DNA of 64,000 bases from the NCBI RefSeq assembly GCF_014268655.2, contig NZ_JABWQX020000001.1, positions 3,316,001 to 3,380,000 on the forward strand, read 5' to 3'. The translations under genes were made by a program, and so were the position numbers. The notes under the pieces are model-generated. The model was given only the letters and a program-made list of their open reading frames with translations. It did not search any database and had not been told where the DNA came from. Shown here one piece after another: positions 1-8,989 of the stretch. Within the stretch, counting starts at the first letter, position 1; each line of letters begins with the position of its first letter. The stretch is from Pseudomonas marvdashtae (GTDB lineage: Bacteria > Pseudomonadota > Gammaproteobacteria > Pseudomonadales > Pseudomonadaceae).

Positions 1-656
1 ACCGGTTCGACGTCCGCTATGGTCTGGATCGCCTGCAGGCCGAATCGTTCCTGCAAACCCTGCAGGCCTTGGGCGCAGCTTTCAAACAGTGAATCACGAA
101 TCCGTGGCAAATCCACCGCGACGGCGTCGCCCTTGAGCAAGGCCCGCCAGTTGGTCTTGTCCGCCACTTGGCTGCGAAACAGGTCTTCGACAAAGCCCGA
201 CTGCTGCCGGGTCGCCACTCGCAGGATCGGCAACGCCTGGCTCGCGCCCTGGTCCAGCCAGCGGGTCGGCAACTGCGTGGCACGGGTGATGCCGACTTTC
301 ACGCCTGAGGAGTTGGCCAGGTAGACCACATGATCGGTCATGCAGAACTGCTCGCCCCAGGCCGGATCCCGGCAAGTGCCCGCCTCGAAATGGCAACGTT
401 CCGGGCTCATGATGCACAGGTCGCACTGGGCCAGCTTGGTCATACAGGGGTAGCAATAACCCTGGCTGAAACTGGTCTTGGTCCGGCGTCCGCAGTGGGT
501 GCAGTGGATCGCACCGAGGTATTCCAGGCGGATCGTTCTGCCGATCAATGGATTGACCGGCACCTCGACGTCGCCCAGGCGAAAGGCGTATTGAACGTTC
601 GGCCCGTCAAGGCGTGCCGACATCTTGCTGATTGCACCGCGGCCAATCTCGATCAA
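1..656 (-). CDS. DUF2797 family protein, 3' end cut by the window edge
   Basis: An open frame runs leftward from a TTG codon (654-656) to the edge with no stop, giving about 218 residues of a family usually near 270-280. The TTG overlaps the TGA of the upstream DUF1315 gene, so the two are probably translationally coupled. No ATG lies at the start, which is why TTG is chosen. Three CxxC pairs are visible (C52/C55, C68/C71, C78/C81) with further cysteines after them, a likely zinc-binding N-terminal half typical of DUF2797. Biochemical function is unknown. The pairing with DUF1315 is, from memory, usual in pseudomonads. Confidence 0.8.
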   Translation of the reverse strand, partial: MIEIGRGAISKMSARLDGPNVQYAFRLGDVEVPVNPLIGRTIRLEYLGAIHCTHCGRRTKTSFSQGYCYPCMTKLAQCDLCIMSPERCHFEAGTCRDPAWGEQFCMTDHVVYLANSSGVKVGITRATQLPTRWLDQGASQALPILRVATRQQSGFVEDLFRSQVADKTNWRALLKGDAVAVDLPRIRDSLFESCAQGLQGLQERFGLQAIQTIADVEP

Positions 657-913
657 TGGATGGCGTCCGATTTGAACAGGATATTCGGCACTTCGGTCGC
701 TTTCGACTGGCATTCCTGCGGGCCCATGTAGCCGGTGCGCTCTTCCTCGGGCAGGTTCTGGATTTCCCAGGCGATCATCGCCTGCAGCGATAGTTCGCGT
801 TGCTCGGCGGTGAGCTTGTTGCCATCGGCCCATTTACCGATTTCCACGGCCAGCTTCAGGCTGCGGTAGATATCGGGGGTGATGTTCTTGATCATTTCGT
901 TAAAGGAAGACAT
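653..913 (-). CDS. DUF1315 (YeaC-like) small protein
   Basis: This encodes 86 residues starting MSSFNEMIKNI, a small acidic helical protein matching the DUF1315/YeaC family in length and in its ITPDIY and MGPQEC motifs. The start at 913 is preferred over an in-frame codon at 949 because GCGGAGAA lies about six bases before it. Its TGA overlaps the TTG start of the DUF2797 gene. It has no enzymatic motif and its function is unknown. Confidence 0.82.
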   Translation of the reverse strand: MSSFNEMIKNITPDIYRSLKLAVEIGKWADGNKLTAEQRELSLQAMIAWEIQNLPEEERTGYMGPQECQSKATEVPNILFKSDAIH

Positions 914-958
914 GGGTTCTCCGCGCAAACGCGCATTGTCAAAAGGCACAGGCGCCGG

Positions 959-1831
959 TCAAAGGGCCATTTTACGGCGAGCGAACAGCCCGCCCAACAA
1001 ACCCGTGAAGCAGCCGACGAGCAGCCCGCCGACGTGGGCCGCATTGGCGATTTCACCGAAACCGATCAGCGAGACCAGCCCGGACAGGCACAACAGCAAC
1101 CACACCAGCATCATCACCAGCACCCCACGGGGCAAGTGATAGGCCGGGTTCGGTGCGAGCAGTTGGTAAATCCAGCAATGCCCCAGCAGGCCGTATAGCA
1201 CCCCGGACAGCCCGCCGAACAGCGTCGCGCCACTGAACACGTACTGGGCGAAATTCGACACGAGGCTGAACAGCAGCGTCAGCCCCAACAGGTTGATACC
1301 ACCCTGGCGCGCTTCGATCCTGCGCCCCAGCTCCCAGTACCACATGCCATTCATGGCGATGTGCAGGAAACCGAAGTGAACCAGCATCGGTGTTACCAGG
1401 CGCCACCACTGTCCCGCCGCCAGGCTGTCGCCCAGCGGGGTGAACTGGATGTAGTCACCGACCACGCGAAATTCGAGGAAGGTCAGCCAGCGCAACGTCT
1501 CGAGGTTTTCACCCAGCAGGGTCACGGCCGCGACGATCAGGCTCGACAACAACACCAGCGCGGTGATCGGGCTGGCCTTCAGTTGCTGGACAAACCCGGG
1601 GCGAGTCGAGGTGCGGCCGGAGGCTGGAAGCTCCAACTGCTGGTCCGGATCGCCAGCGGGAAAACGGGCATAGAGCGAACGCACGTCTTCGCTGATTTCA
1701 TCCGGCACCCAAAGCACTTGCTCGCCCGCCTCTTCGCTGACGCGATGGGGCACTTGCATGCGTTGCAGCAGCTTGACGAAGCCGCTCAGGTCGACTGCCA
1801 GGGGCAGGCGCAAAACCGCGACGACACTCAT
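959..1831 (-). CDS. Rhomboid-family intramembrane serine protease
   Basis: The protein has 290 residues. The first ~85 form a soluble N-terminal domain of the kind found in GlpG-like rhomboids, followed by a Pro-rich linker and about six hydrophobic segments. The catalytic GLSG motif places the nucleophile near S209, and AHVGG places the catalytic His near H266. The WELGRRIEARQGG loop after the first membrane helices is also characteristic. It should cleave membrane-protein substrates within the inner membrane; the substrate is not predictable. Its start ATG overlaps the end of the metallophosphoesterase gene upstream by four bases, so the two are co-transcribed. Confidence 0.9.
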   Translation of the reverse strand: MSVVAVLRLPLAVDLSGFVKLLQRMQVPHRVSEEAGEQVLWVPDEISEDVRSLYARFPAGDPDQQLELPASGRTSTRPGFVQQLKASPITALVLLSSLIVAAVTLLGENLETLRWLTFLEFRVVGDYIQFTPLGDSLAAGQWWRLVTPMLVHFGFLHIAMNGMWYWELGRRIEARQGGINLLGLTLLFSLVSNFAQYVFSGATLFGGLSGVLYGLLGHCWIYQLLAPNPAYHLPRGVLVMMLVWLLLCLSGLVSLIGFGEIANAAHVGGLLVGCFTGLLGGLFARRKMAL

Positions 1832-2799
1832 CGCACAACCTCCGGCCGTTCGACATCGACCCAGACGAACTTGTGCGGATCCAGGCGGGTTTCCTGGTCG
1901 AGTCGATAGGCGACCAGCTTGCCATAGAGCACGGCGCTGTAATCCAGGCAGGCCAGGTTCGGACGCAGCGGCGCGGGTTTGCCGCTGCGCCAGTAATGGC
2001 CGACGAACAGCAACGGCTCGTCGACGCCATAGCGCAGCAGGTTGTTCTTTTCATCCGGGGACAACGGTGTGCGGGCCACCGGTTCGGGCAGCGCATCGGG
2101 TTGGAACACGATGTCGCCGTAGGTCTGCGGGTTGTCTTCCCAGAATTTGGTGCGAAAAAACGAGCGGGTCAGGCCATCGCCGCCGGTCAAGGTCATGCCA
2201 TGGGGCAAGCGCATATCGGTACCGCGCAGCAAACGGTCGAACACGGTACAGGCGAAACTGCCCGATTCAGCCGAGGCCTGGAGAAAATGCTCGTCGACGC
2301 AGCCATTGGGGAACAAACCCCGCAACGGCTCGATCAGGCCGGCGTCCCAGCAGGCGTGCACAACCCGGAAGCGCCCGGCGTCGATAAACAGCGGTAGCTC
2401 GTAGAACCACTTGAGGAAATCCTGCCAGTCGCCCGGATGTTGCTCGAATTGACTCAGGGTTTCGTTGAGCAGGCGTGCGTGTCGCGGCGTGTGTTCGCGC
2501 ACGTAGCGCTGGCCGCTGCCCGGCAACGCCGGTGTGCTCCAGCCCAGGGCGTTGAACTCATGGTTGCCCATGATGCACAACGCCTGGCCGGCCTGGACCA
2601 TGTCGTGGACGATGTGCAGCGCCTCGCGAATCCGCGGACCCCGGTCAATGATGTCGCCAAGGAACACGGCCATGCGCGACGGATGCCGCCAGACCCCGCC
2701 CTGCTTGTGGTAACCGAGTCGGTCCAGCAGGTGTTCCAGCGTCAAGGCGCATCCGTGCACGTCGCCGATCAGGTCGTAACTGCGCGCGGGATCGAGCAT
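1828..2799 (-). CDS. Calcineurin-like metallophosphoesterase
   Basis: This 323-residue protein carries the ordered metal-binding motifs of the PPP-like metallophosphoesterase fold: GDVHG at about residues 12-16, GDIIDRGP at about 48-55 and GNHEF at about 78-82, followed by later His residues (VVHA, FVGHYW). Activity on phosphoesters or phosphoproteins is expected, but the substrate is unknown; PrpA/ApaH-like roles are possible. It sits between nadK and the rhomboid gene, and its ATG directly overlaps the nadK stop codon. All three genes form a tight minus-strand operon. Confidence 0.88.
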   Translation of the reverse strand: MLDPARSYDLIGDVHGCALTLEHLLDRLGYHKQGGVWRHPSRMAVFLGDIIDRGPRIREALHIVHDMVQAGQALCIMGNHEFNALGWSTPALPGSGQRYVREHTPRHARLLNETLSQFEQHPGDWQDFLKWFYELPLFIDAGRFRVVHACWDAGLIEPLRGLFPNGCVDEHFLQASAESGSFACTVFDRLLRGTDMRLPHGMTLTGGDGLTRSFFRTKFWEDNPQTYGDIVFQPDALPEPVARTPLSPDEKNNLLRYGVDEPLLFVGHYWRSGKPAPLRPNLACLDYSAVLYGKLVAYRLDQETRLDPHKFVWVDVERPEVVR

Positions 2800-3689
2800 C
2801 AGTCGCCTCCACCCCCCAACCGACTGCCCCAGCCGAGCTTGGTCCGGCAGACTTCGTAGTAATTGTGGTCCAGCGGGTGGATCAGGCGCAGCTTCTGCGC
2901 TTTCTTGCTGACGGTGATGGTGTCACCTGGCGCGCAGGTGAAATGGTTCTGGCCGTCACAGGACACTTGCGGGTAGATCTGCATATCCTTGGACACGACG
3001 ATTTTCAGCTCACTGTTGCCATCGACCACGATGGGTCGCCCAGACAAGGTATGGGGGTACATCGGCACAATCACAATAGCGTCGAGCTTGGGGTGCATGA
3101 TCGGCCCGCCGGCAGACAGTGCATACGCGGTGGAACCGGTCGGCGTGGCGACGATCAGGCCGTCGGCCTTCTGGCTGCAGACGAACTGGCCGTCGATATA
3201 CAGCTCGAACTCGATCATGCGCGTGGATTTGCCGGGGTGCAGCACCACGTCGTTGAGCGCGTCGCCCTGGCCGATGGCCTCGGCGTGACGACGCACCTCG
3301 GCTTGCAGCAGGAAGCGGTTTTCCACCAGGTAATGGCCGTCGAGCACCTCGGCGACCTTGATTTCCAGCTCGTCAGGGCGGATATCGGTCAAGAAACCCA
3401 GGCTGCCACGATTGATCCCCAGCACCGGAATATTATGCCGGGCCAGTGCCCGGGCGGCGCCCAGCAAGCTGCCGTCGCCACCGACCACGATGACCATGTC
3501 GCAGACTTCGCCGAGCATCTTGCGTGACGAAGTCTGCAGGCCGTGGCCCGGCAGCACTTCGGCGATGGTATCTTCGAGAATCACGTGCAGGTGCCGCTCC
3601 AGGAGGAAGCGCTTGAGACGGCGAACGGTGTCCAGCACCTGCGAACTGCCCAGGCGACCGATGATGCCGATATTGCGAAATTGCTCCAT
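2799..3689 (-). CDS. nadK: NAD(+) kinase
   Basis: NadK phosphorylates NAD+ to NADP+ in the cytoplasm and is the only route to NADP. The 296 residues match the usual length. Diagnostic motifs are [11 protein letters not shown] near residues 70-80, [10 protein letters not shown] near 93-102, LNDVVLHPG, and the [15 protein letters not shown] signature near 182-196. The gene heads an overlapping operon with the metallophosphoesterase and rhomboid genes. Start 3689 is the first ATG and gives the canonical N terminus ([12 protein letters not shown]). It is divergent from the DUF1853 gene, with about 105 bp between them. Confidence 0.96.
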   Translation of the reverse strand: MEQFRNIGIIGRLGSSQVLDTVRRLKRFLLERHLHVILEDTIAEVLPGHGLQTSSRKMLGEVCDMVIVVGGDGSLLGAARALARHNIPVLGINRGSLGFLTDIRPDELEIKVAEVLDGHYLVENRFLLQAEVRRHAEAIGQGDALNDVVLHPGKSTRMIEFELYIDGQFVCSQKADGLIVATPTGSTAYALSAGGPIMHPKLDAIVIVPMYPHTLSGRPIVVDGNSELKIVVSKDMQIYPQVSCDGQNHFTCAPGDTITVSKKAQKLRLIHPLDHNYYEVCRTKLGWGSRLGGGGD

Positions 3690-3794
3690 GAGGCTCCTGC
3701 GAAGGTCTGCGGCGGGCGAAAAACACGATTATGGGCGAAAGCGCTCCATAGACAAAATTCTTTAAGCCTCCGGCGCAACGGCTATGCTCGCAAG

Positions 3795-4760
3795 ATGATC
3801 CTGTTCCCTGAATTGCTGGACCTGCCCCGCCGCCTGCACCATCCCGAAGTGCGCGACCTGGCGTGGGTGATCGTCGCCCCGCCGATGCTCATCGACCCGC
3901 CTTGGCCCCAGCGCCATCCGCTGGCGGGCAGTGATTGGGTGCAACAGCCCCATCGGCTGGAAGATTGGCTGCGACAATTGGACCGCGACAGCTTTCCACT
4001 CCTGCAGTGCCTGTCCCAAGGGCGGACGCGGCGCCTGGGCCTGTATTACGAAAGGCTGTGGCAGTTTGCCGTGCAGCACGCACCGGGGATCGAGTTGATC
4101 GCGGCGAACCTGCCGATCCGCCGCGAAGGCCATACGCTGGGCGAGCTGGACCTGTTGCTGCGCGATGGCGAAGGGGTTCATCACTTGGAACTTGCGATCA
4201 AGCTGTACCTCGGGCCACAGCACGGTAACGGGCTCGATACCGCGCAATGGCTTGGCCCGGGCTGCCATGACCGGCTCGACCGCAAGCTGGCGCACCTGCG
4301 CGAGCATCAACTGCCGATCTCGGCACGTCCGGAGAGCCGCGAGGCCCTGGCAGCGCTGGGCATCGAACACTCGGGCATCGGGTCATTTCGCTCGCACCTG
4401 TGGCTCGGCGGTTATTTGCTTTACCCCTGGCCAGGCGAGGCCGAACCACCCAGCGGTGCTCATCCCAGGCACTTGCGCGGCCGGTGGCTGCACCAACGAG
4501 ATTGGCTCGGATTCGTCGCCCAGCGCCCGCCAGGCCGCTGGCAACCCCTGCCCCGCGCGGCCTGGTTGGCCCCGGCGCATTACCCGGCGGACCAGACCTG
4601 GACCGCCGCGCAACTGGACGCTTGGCGAGCGACCCTCGACCCCATGGCGCCAGCGCAACTGATGGTGCGCCTGACGGAAAATGCCAAGGGCGAGTGGGAG
4701 GAAGCTGAACGGGCATTCCTGGTAGCGGATCTGTGGCCGGATGTGCCGGGCAATGGCTAA
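3795..4760 (+). CDS. DUF1853 family protein
   Basis: The protein has 321 residues. The frame is open further upstream, but that part overlaps nadK; the ATG at 3795 ([10 protein letters not shown]) gives the natural N terminus. DUF1853 proteins have a restriction-endonuclease-like core, and here a sequence of the type [20 protein letters not shown] around residues 120-140 has the E-D-ExK layout of that fold. The function is unknown. It is transcribed away from nadK and is often its neighbour in pseudomonads. The ribosome-binding site is weak. Confidence 0.82.
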   Translation: MILFPELLDLPRRLHHPEVRDLAWVIVAPPMLIDPPWPQRHPLAGSDWVQQPHRLEDWLRQLDRDSFPLLQCLSQGRTRRLGLYYERLWQFAVQHAPGIELIAANLPIRREGHTLGELDLLLRDGEGVHHLELAIKLYLGPQHGNGLDTAQWLGPGCHDRLDRKLAHLREHQLPISARPESREALAALGIEHSGIGSFRSHLWLGGYLLYPWPGEAEPPSGAHPRHLRGRWLHQRDWLGFVAQRPPGRWQPLPRAAWLAPAHYPADQTWTAAQLDAWRATLDPMAPAQLMVRLTENAKGEWEEAERAFLVADLWPDVPGNG

Positions 4761-4807
4761 GCGCCCGCCCGGCTGAACGCCTGCTCGCGCGATGCGTCCG
4801 ACTCGAT

Positions 4808-6091
4808 CTAGAAGGACAGCCGTACCGCCAGCGCCGCCAACGTCACCAGCAACACCGGCACCGTCAGAACGATCCCGACCTTGAAGTAATAACCCCAACC
4901 GATCTGGATGTTCTTGCGCGCCAGCACATGCAGCCACAGCAACGTCGCCAGGCTGCCAATCGGGGTGATTTTCGGACCCAGGTCGCTGCCGATGACGTTG
5001 GCATAGATCATCGCTTCCTTCACCACACCGGTGGCCTGGCTGGCGTCGATGGACAAGGCACCGATCAGTACCGTCGGCAGGTTGTTCATCACCGATGAGA
5101 GCAACGCCGTCAACAAGCCGGTGCCCATGGCCGCGCCCCACACACCGTAGCCGGCGAAGGCGTCGAGCCACTGGGCCAGATAGTCGGTCAGCCCGGCGTT
5201 GCGCAGGCCATAGACCACCAGGTACATGCCCAAGGAGAAGATCACGATCTGCCACGGCGCTTCTTTCATCGCCTTGCGAGTAGAGATCTTGTGACCGTGA
5301 GCCGCGACAGCCAACAACAATGCGGCGCAGACCGCCGAGATCACACTGATGGGAATCCCCAGCGGCTCCAGGGCAAAGCAACCCAGCAGCAGGATCACCA
5401 GCACCGCCCAACCTGCATAAAACGTGGCCTTGTCGTGGATCGCCGTTGCGGGATCGTCCAACTGATCAGGGTCATAGTCACGGGGGATGTCGTGGCGAAA
5501 GAACCACAACAAGATCGCCAGGCTCGCCGCCACGCTGACCAGGTTCACCGGCACCATCACCGCCGCGTAGCGGTTGAAGCCAATGCCGAAGAAGTCCGCC
5601 GAGACGATGTTCACCAGGTTCGACACCACCAACGGCAGGCTCGCGGTATCGGCGATGAAACCGGCACCCATGACGAACGCGAGGGTCGCCGCCGGGGAGA
5701 ACCGCAACGCCAGCAACATCGAAATCACGATGGGCGTCAGGATCAGCGCCGCGCCGTCGTTGGCGAACAGCGCCGACACCAGTGCCCCGAGCAGCACCAT
5801 GAATGCGAACAGCTTGCGTCCGCTGCCTCGCCCCCATCGGGCCACATGCAGGGCGGCCCAGGCAAAAAAGCCGGCCTCGTCCAGCAACAGGCTGATGATG
5901 ATCAGCGCAACAAACGTGCCGGTGGCGTTCCAGATGATGTGCCACACCAAGGCGATATCACCGACCTGCACCACCCCGCTCAGCAACGCCAACAGCGCGC
6001 CGAGCATGGCGCTCCAGCCGACACCCAGCCCTTTGGGCTGCCAGATCACCAACGTTATGGTCAGCAGGAAAATCAACGACGCGAGAAGCAT
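4808..6091 (-). CDS. arsB: ArsB-type arsenite/anion permease
   Basis: This 427-residue integral membrane protein has about 12 hydrophobic segments and the ArsB/ion-transporter signatures [13 protein letters not shown] and [12 protein letters not shown] plus [19 protein letters not shown]. ArsB extrudes arsenite (and antimonite) across the inner membrane. The ATG at 6091 is preferred over TTG codons just upstream. No arsR, arsC or arsH is adjacent, unlike standard ars operons; the upstream co-directional gene is a ChrR-like flavin reductase about 190 bp away, separated by a REP-like hairpin. It may be an orphan arsenite pump or serve a related oxyanion. Confidence 0.85.
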   Translation of the reverse strand: MLLASLIFLLTITLVIWQPKGLGVGWSAMLGALLALLSGVVQVGDIALVWHIIWNATGTFVALIIISLLLDEAGFFAWAALHVARWGRGSGRKLFAFMVLLGALVSALFANDGAALILTPIVISMLLALRFSPAATLAFVMGAGFIADTASLPLVVSNLVNIVSADFFGIGFNRYAAVMVPVNLVSVAASLAILLWFFRHDIPRDYDPDQLDDPATAIHDKATFYAGWAVLVILLLGCFALEPLGIPISVISAVCAALLLAVAAHGHKISTRKAMKEAPWQIVIFSLGMYLVVYGLRNAGLTDYLAQWLDAFAGYGVWGAAMGTGLLTALLSSVMNNLPTVLIGALSIDASQATGVVKEAMIYANVIGSDLGPKITPIGSLATLLWLHVLARKNIQIGWGYYFKVGIVLTVPVLLVTLAALAVRLSF

Positions 6092-6227
6092 GCGCAACAA
6101 CCTTGGGAGTAAAACGGTTTGAAAGAAAGCGTCAGCAACAGCGCGCCACCGGACGATCGGCCATGGCGTGCAAACGGTAGTAGACCCATTGCCCTTGGCG
6201 CCGGTCGCTTCGGCATTGCAATACGCC

Positions 6228-6261
6228 CCCGTGGCGAGGGAGCAAGCTCCCTCGCCACGGG
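6228..6261. repeat. Single REP-like palindrome
   Basis: Perfect 16-bp arms (CCCGTGGCGAGGGAGC) flank a 2-base centre, between the FMN reductase stop and the arsB start. It is one half-unit of the GTGGCGAGGGAGC family that recurs at four other sites in this window as paired units. As RNA it would form a strong hairpin and could attenuate or stabilise the reductase transcript. Confidence 0.85.
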
Positions 6262-6280
6262 ATCTACCGTACTGTCGAGA

Positions 6281-6838
6281 TCAAACCTTCTTGTGCTGCT
6301 CGACCCACTGGCCATAGGCATCGATGAATTTCTGCAGGAACGGTCGCACAGATTCCGACAGGTTACCGGCTTCGTCGACGGCAGTTCCCGCGCCACTCAG
6401 GTAAGCTTCAGGTTGCTGCATGCAAGGCACATCGAGAAACACCAGGGACTGGCGCAAATGGTGGTTGGCACCAAAACCGCCGATGGCGCCGGGCGATGCG
6501 CTGAAGACCGCGCCAGGCTTGCCGCTCAGGCAACTTTTGCCGTAGGGACGCGAGCCGACATCGATGGCGTTTTTCAGCGGAGCGGGCACCGAGCGGTTGT
6601 ATTCGGGCGTGACGAACAACAGCGCATCGGCAGCGCCCACCTGCTGGCGAAACGTGGTGTAGGCCGCTGGCGGCGTTACGTCGATGTCTTCGTTGTAGAG
6701 CGGCAGCTCGCCGATTTCGACAATTTCCAGTTTCAGATGAGACGGGGCCATGTCGGCCAGGGCCAGCGCAACCTTACGGTTGATCGATGCCTTGCGCAGG
6801 CTGCCCACTAAAACGGCCACTGTGTAGACATTACTCAT
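6281..6838 (-). CDS. NADPH-dependent FMN reductase (ChrR-like quinone/chromate reductase)
   Basis: This 185-residue flavodoxin-fold protein closely resembles ChrR/YieF. The N-terminal VGSLRKASINRK loop binds the FMN phosphate, PLYNEDID follows near residue 48, and TPEYNRSVPAPLKNAID near 80-95 is the family signature; a late GANHHLRQSL segment completes it. Such enzymes use NAD(P)H to reduce quinones, and chromate in vitro, which limits one-electron redox cycling. It is transcribed toward arsB, but with a 190-bp gap holding a REP palindrome, so co-transcription is uncertain. Confidence 0.88.
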   Translation of the reverse strand: MSNVYTVAVLVGSLRKASINRKVALALADMAPSHLKLEIVEIGELPLYNEDIDVTPPAAYTTFRQQVGAADALLFVTPEYNRSVPAPLKNAIDVGSRPYGKSCLSGKPGAVFSASPGAIGGFGANHHLRQSLVFLDVPCMQQPEAYLSGAGTAVDEAGNLSESVRPFLQKFIDAYGQWVEQHKKV

Positions 6839-7024
6839 GAGAGGCTTCTCGACTGTCGGTTAAAAGGGAGCCTGTAGTTATAGATGATCGGCACCACAAT
6901 TGGACCAATGGAACGTCGAAAACCTTCCGGCCGGACTATTTTTTTCATGTAGGAAAACTTACCGCACTTGATCAAGGTCTACAGAACCGCAAATCGAGTG
7001 ATCTATTTCCAGAGGTTCTAAGCA

Positions 7025-7255
7025 ATGGCAGCAGTACTTGTCGGACAATTTCATGCGCGGGACGCCGAAGGTCGCGTCTATTCGGTGCATGAATTCCAAG
7101 AATCAGACCCGTCGCCAGACGGTATTGGCAAGGATGTCATCACCTATAAACTGGCGATTGGCGACCGAGTCAACAAATTAGCTGAGGGCACGTTTGTCCT
7201 GGTGCAGTCCGGTGTCGAACTGACCCGCGAACCTGAAACACAGATAGCCTCATAA
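7025..7255 (+). CDS. Small conserved hypothetical protein
   Basis: A 76-residue soluble acidic protein (MAAVLVGQFHARDAEGR) with no signal peptide, membrane segment or known domain that I recognise. It looks like a beta-rich fold (repeated V/F/V patterns) with GDRVNKLAEGTFVLVQSG near the C terminus. The codon pattern is consistent with neighbours, and homologues of this type are common in pseudomonads. It is divergent from the FMN reductase and precedes a LysR regulator on the same strand. Confidence 0.7.
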   Translation: MAAVLVGQFHARDAEGRVYSVHEFQESDPSPDGIGKDVITYKLAIGDRVNKLAEGTFVLVQSGVELTREPETQIAS

Positions 7256-7343
7256 CCTCAGGTTCAATGAGCAGAAGTCGCACCCGCAATTGGGTTAGGA
7301 TTCAGCCACTCAATGGCTTACCTGCCTAATACGGACTTCTTGC

Positions 7344-8237
7344 ATGCGTTTACGCCACATCGAAGTGATCCAGGCGCTGCTGCAGACCGGCCATCTCGGT
7401 ACAGCGGCTGAATGGCTGCAATTGCCGGCGGTCGAAGTCGAGTCGATCCTGCGCGACGCGGAGGCCCAGCTCGGTTTCATGCTGTTCGCCAGCGTACGCG
7501 GACGGTTGCAGGCCACTCGAGAAACCCTGGAGTTGCGCGAAGGCATCACGCGACTGTACGACACCCTCGAACCGATACAGCGGCTGGCCAGCAGCCTGAA
7601 ACATTATCAGGCGCCGCCCCTGCGCATCATCTGCACCCCGCCGCTGGCCCAACAGCTGCTGCCCCTGAGCATCGCCGCCCTGCGCAGGCGCCATCCAGAT
7701 GCGCCTTGCACGCTGCTCAGCCAACCGACACGCGACATCGTCAAGAGCCTGCTGCTGCGTGAAAGCGACCTGGGCCTGAGCCTGCACGATCCCGAACATC
7801 CCGACATCCACTGCCAGATGATCGCCCAAGGCAAACTGCAATTGCTCGCGCCCCACGGCTGGCTGCAACCGCGGCAAAAATACATTTCGCTTCAGGATCT
7901 GGCGGGCCAATCGCTGGTCGGGCTCGAGGGCCACGATCCGCTGAGCCCGGTATTCGACCATAAGCTGGCGGCGCTACGGCCGGCACCGCTGGTGCAGATT
8001 CGCGTGCAGACCCACCAGATGATGCGTGCGATGGTCGAGGCTGGGGAAGGCCTGGCCATTGTCGACCCGTTCACCGCCTCCGGGGCCAAAGGCAGCGGGC
8101 TGGACATTTGCCCGGTGTCGCCGGCCGTTCCCATCTGTCTTTATGCACTGAGCCTGAACGGCGCGCCGCCTTCACCGACAGTGCAATCATTGCTGGAGCG
8201 GGTTACGGAACAAGCCGAGGCGTTGCTGAACCACTGA
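7344..8237 (+). CDS. LysR-family transcriptional regulator
   Basis: This 297-residue protein has a winged-helix N terminus (MRLRHIEVIQALLQTGHLGTAA onward, ~1-60) and a LysR substrate-binding domain (~92-295, beginning LRIICTPPLAQQLLP). The helix-turn-helix is unusual: the normally conserved SQPAVS recognition segment reads LPAVEVESI, but the following LFxR-like FMLFASVRGR is retained. The effector and targets are unknown. Its 3' end overlaps the convergent acetyltransferase gene by about 35 bp. Confidence 0.85.
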   Translation: MRLRHIEVIQALLQTGHLGTAAEWLQLPAVEVESILRDAEAQLGFMLFASVRGRLQATRETLELREGITRLYDTLEPIQRLASSLKHYQAPPLRIICTPPLAQQLLPLSIAALRRRHPDAPCTLLSQPTRDIVKSLLLRESDLGLSLHDPEHPDIHCQMIAQGKLQLLAPHGWLQPRQKYISLQDLAGQSLVGLEGHDPLSPVFDHKLAALRPAPLVQIRVQTHQMMRAMVEAGEGLAIVDPFTASGAKGSGLDICPVSPAVPICLYALSLNGAPPSPTVQSLLERVTEQAEALLNH

Positions 8238-8865
8238 CGGTCATGCCCAGCGGATCGTCGAACAACCGGTACCAGAACAACGCCACTTCGGCGGTGTGCC
8301 GATCGATGCCGCGATAGCGCAGGTGGTCGATTCCTCCCAGCACATAGCCGCAACGCTCGTAGAGCCGGCAGGCGCCCAGATTGTTGTTCTGGGTTTCCAG
8401 CATGATGCCCGGCAGTTTTTTCTTGCGACTCCAGAACTGGGCGACATCGAGCAGGGCCTTGGCTACGCCATGCCGGCGAGCCGGGGCATGCACCGCTAAT
8501 TCGTCGATGTGGGCGTAACCGTTCCAGTTGGTACTGACGACCAGATGCCCCACCGGCTGGTCATCCAGATAAGCCATGAAGATTTCGCTGTCCGGCGCGT
8601 CGCGAAAGCTGCTGAACTCTTCCGGATCGATGCCGTAGCACTTGCGATACGGAACGATGGGCGTCACGGGCCATTGATCCACGGGCCGACCGATCTGCGC
8701 CGCGCCGTAGACACTGACCTCGAAACTGAAGTCGCTGCCCCAGATGTAGGCCGCGAAGCCATCATCGACGACGCGCACCGACAGGCCGGGGTGCTTGGGG
8801 TTCATGACCGGTTGCATGCTGGGGAACGTCCTCATTCCTTGAGACAACCAACGGCGTCGTGCCAT
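8203..8865 (-). CDS. GNAT acetyltransferase resembling streptothricin acetyltransferase SatA
   Basis: The protein has up to 220 residues. The C-terminal half has the GNAT acetyl-CoA loop ARRHGVAKALLD and segments very like Bacillus SatA: STNWNGYAHIDELAV, GIMLETQNNNLGACRLYERC and EVALFWYRLF. SatA-type enzymes acetylate the beta-lysine of streptothricin. The similarity is recalled from memory and was not aligned. The start is ambiguous: 8865 has the best Shine-Dalgarno (AAGGG, six bases), while in-frame ATGs at 8835, 8817 and 8805 would give a shorter protein. It is convergent with the LysR gene, overlapping by 35 bp. Confidence 0.8.
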   Translation of the reverse strand: MARRRWLSQGMRTFPSMQPVMNPKHPGLSVRVVDDGFAAYIWGSDFSFEVSVYGAAQIGRPVDQWPVTPIVPYRKCYGIDPEEFSSFRDAPDSEIFMAYLDDQPVGHLVVSTNWNGYAHIDELAVHAPARRHGVAKALLDVAQFWSRKKKLPGIMLETQNNNLGACRLYERCGYVLGGIDHLRYRGIDRHTAEVALFWYRLFDDPLGMTVSGSATPRLVP

Positions 8866-8989
8866 CCATTGCCCTTGCCTCTCGAAACTTCACACATCAA
8901 AGCGGGTATCCATGGCCTGCCTTCACTTCAGGTTAGAAGAGACTGGCGATTGTCGCGAGATTGACATGACCGAACCCGTGGGCGGTGCA

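Noticed and set aside
3543..3794. Longer N terminus for the DUF1853 gene
   Set aside because: The added 84 codons overlap nadK in antisense and do not look like protein sequence; ATG 3795 gives the family N terminus.
6228..6261. Considered as a plain rho-independent terminator
   Set aside because: No T tract follows, and the sequence belongs to the dispersed REP-like family.
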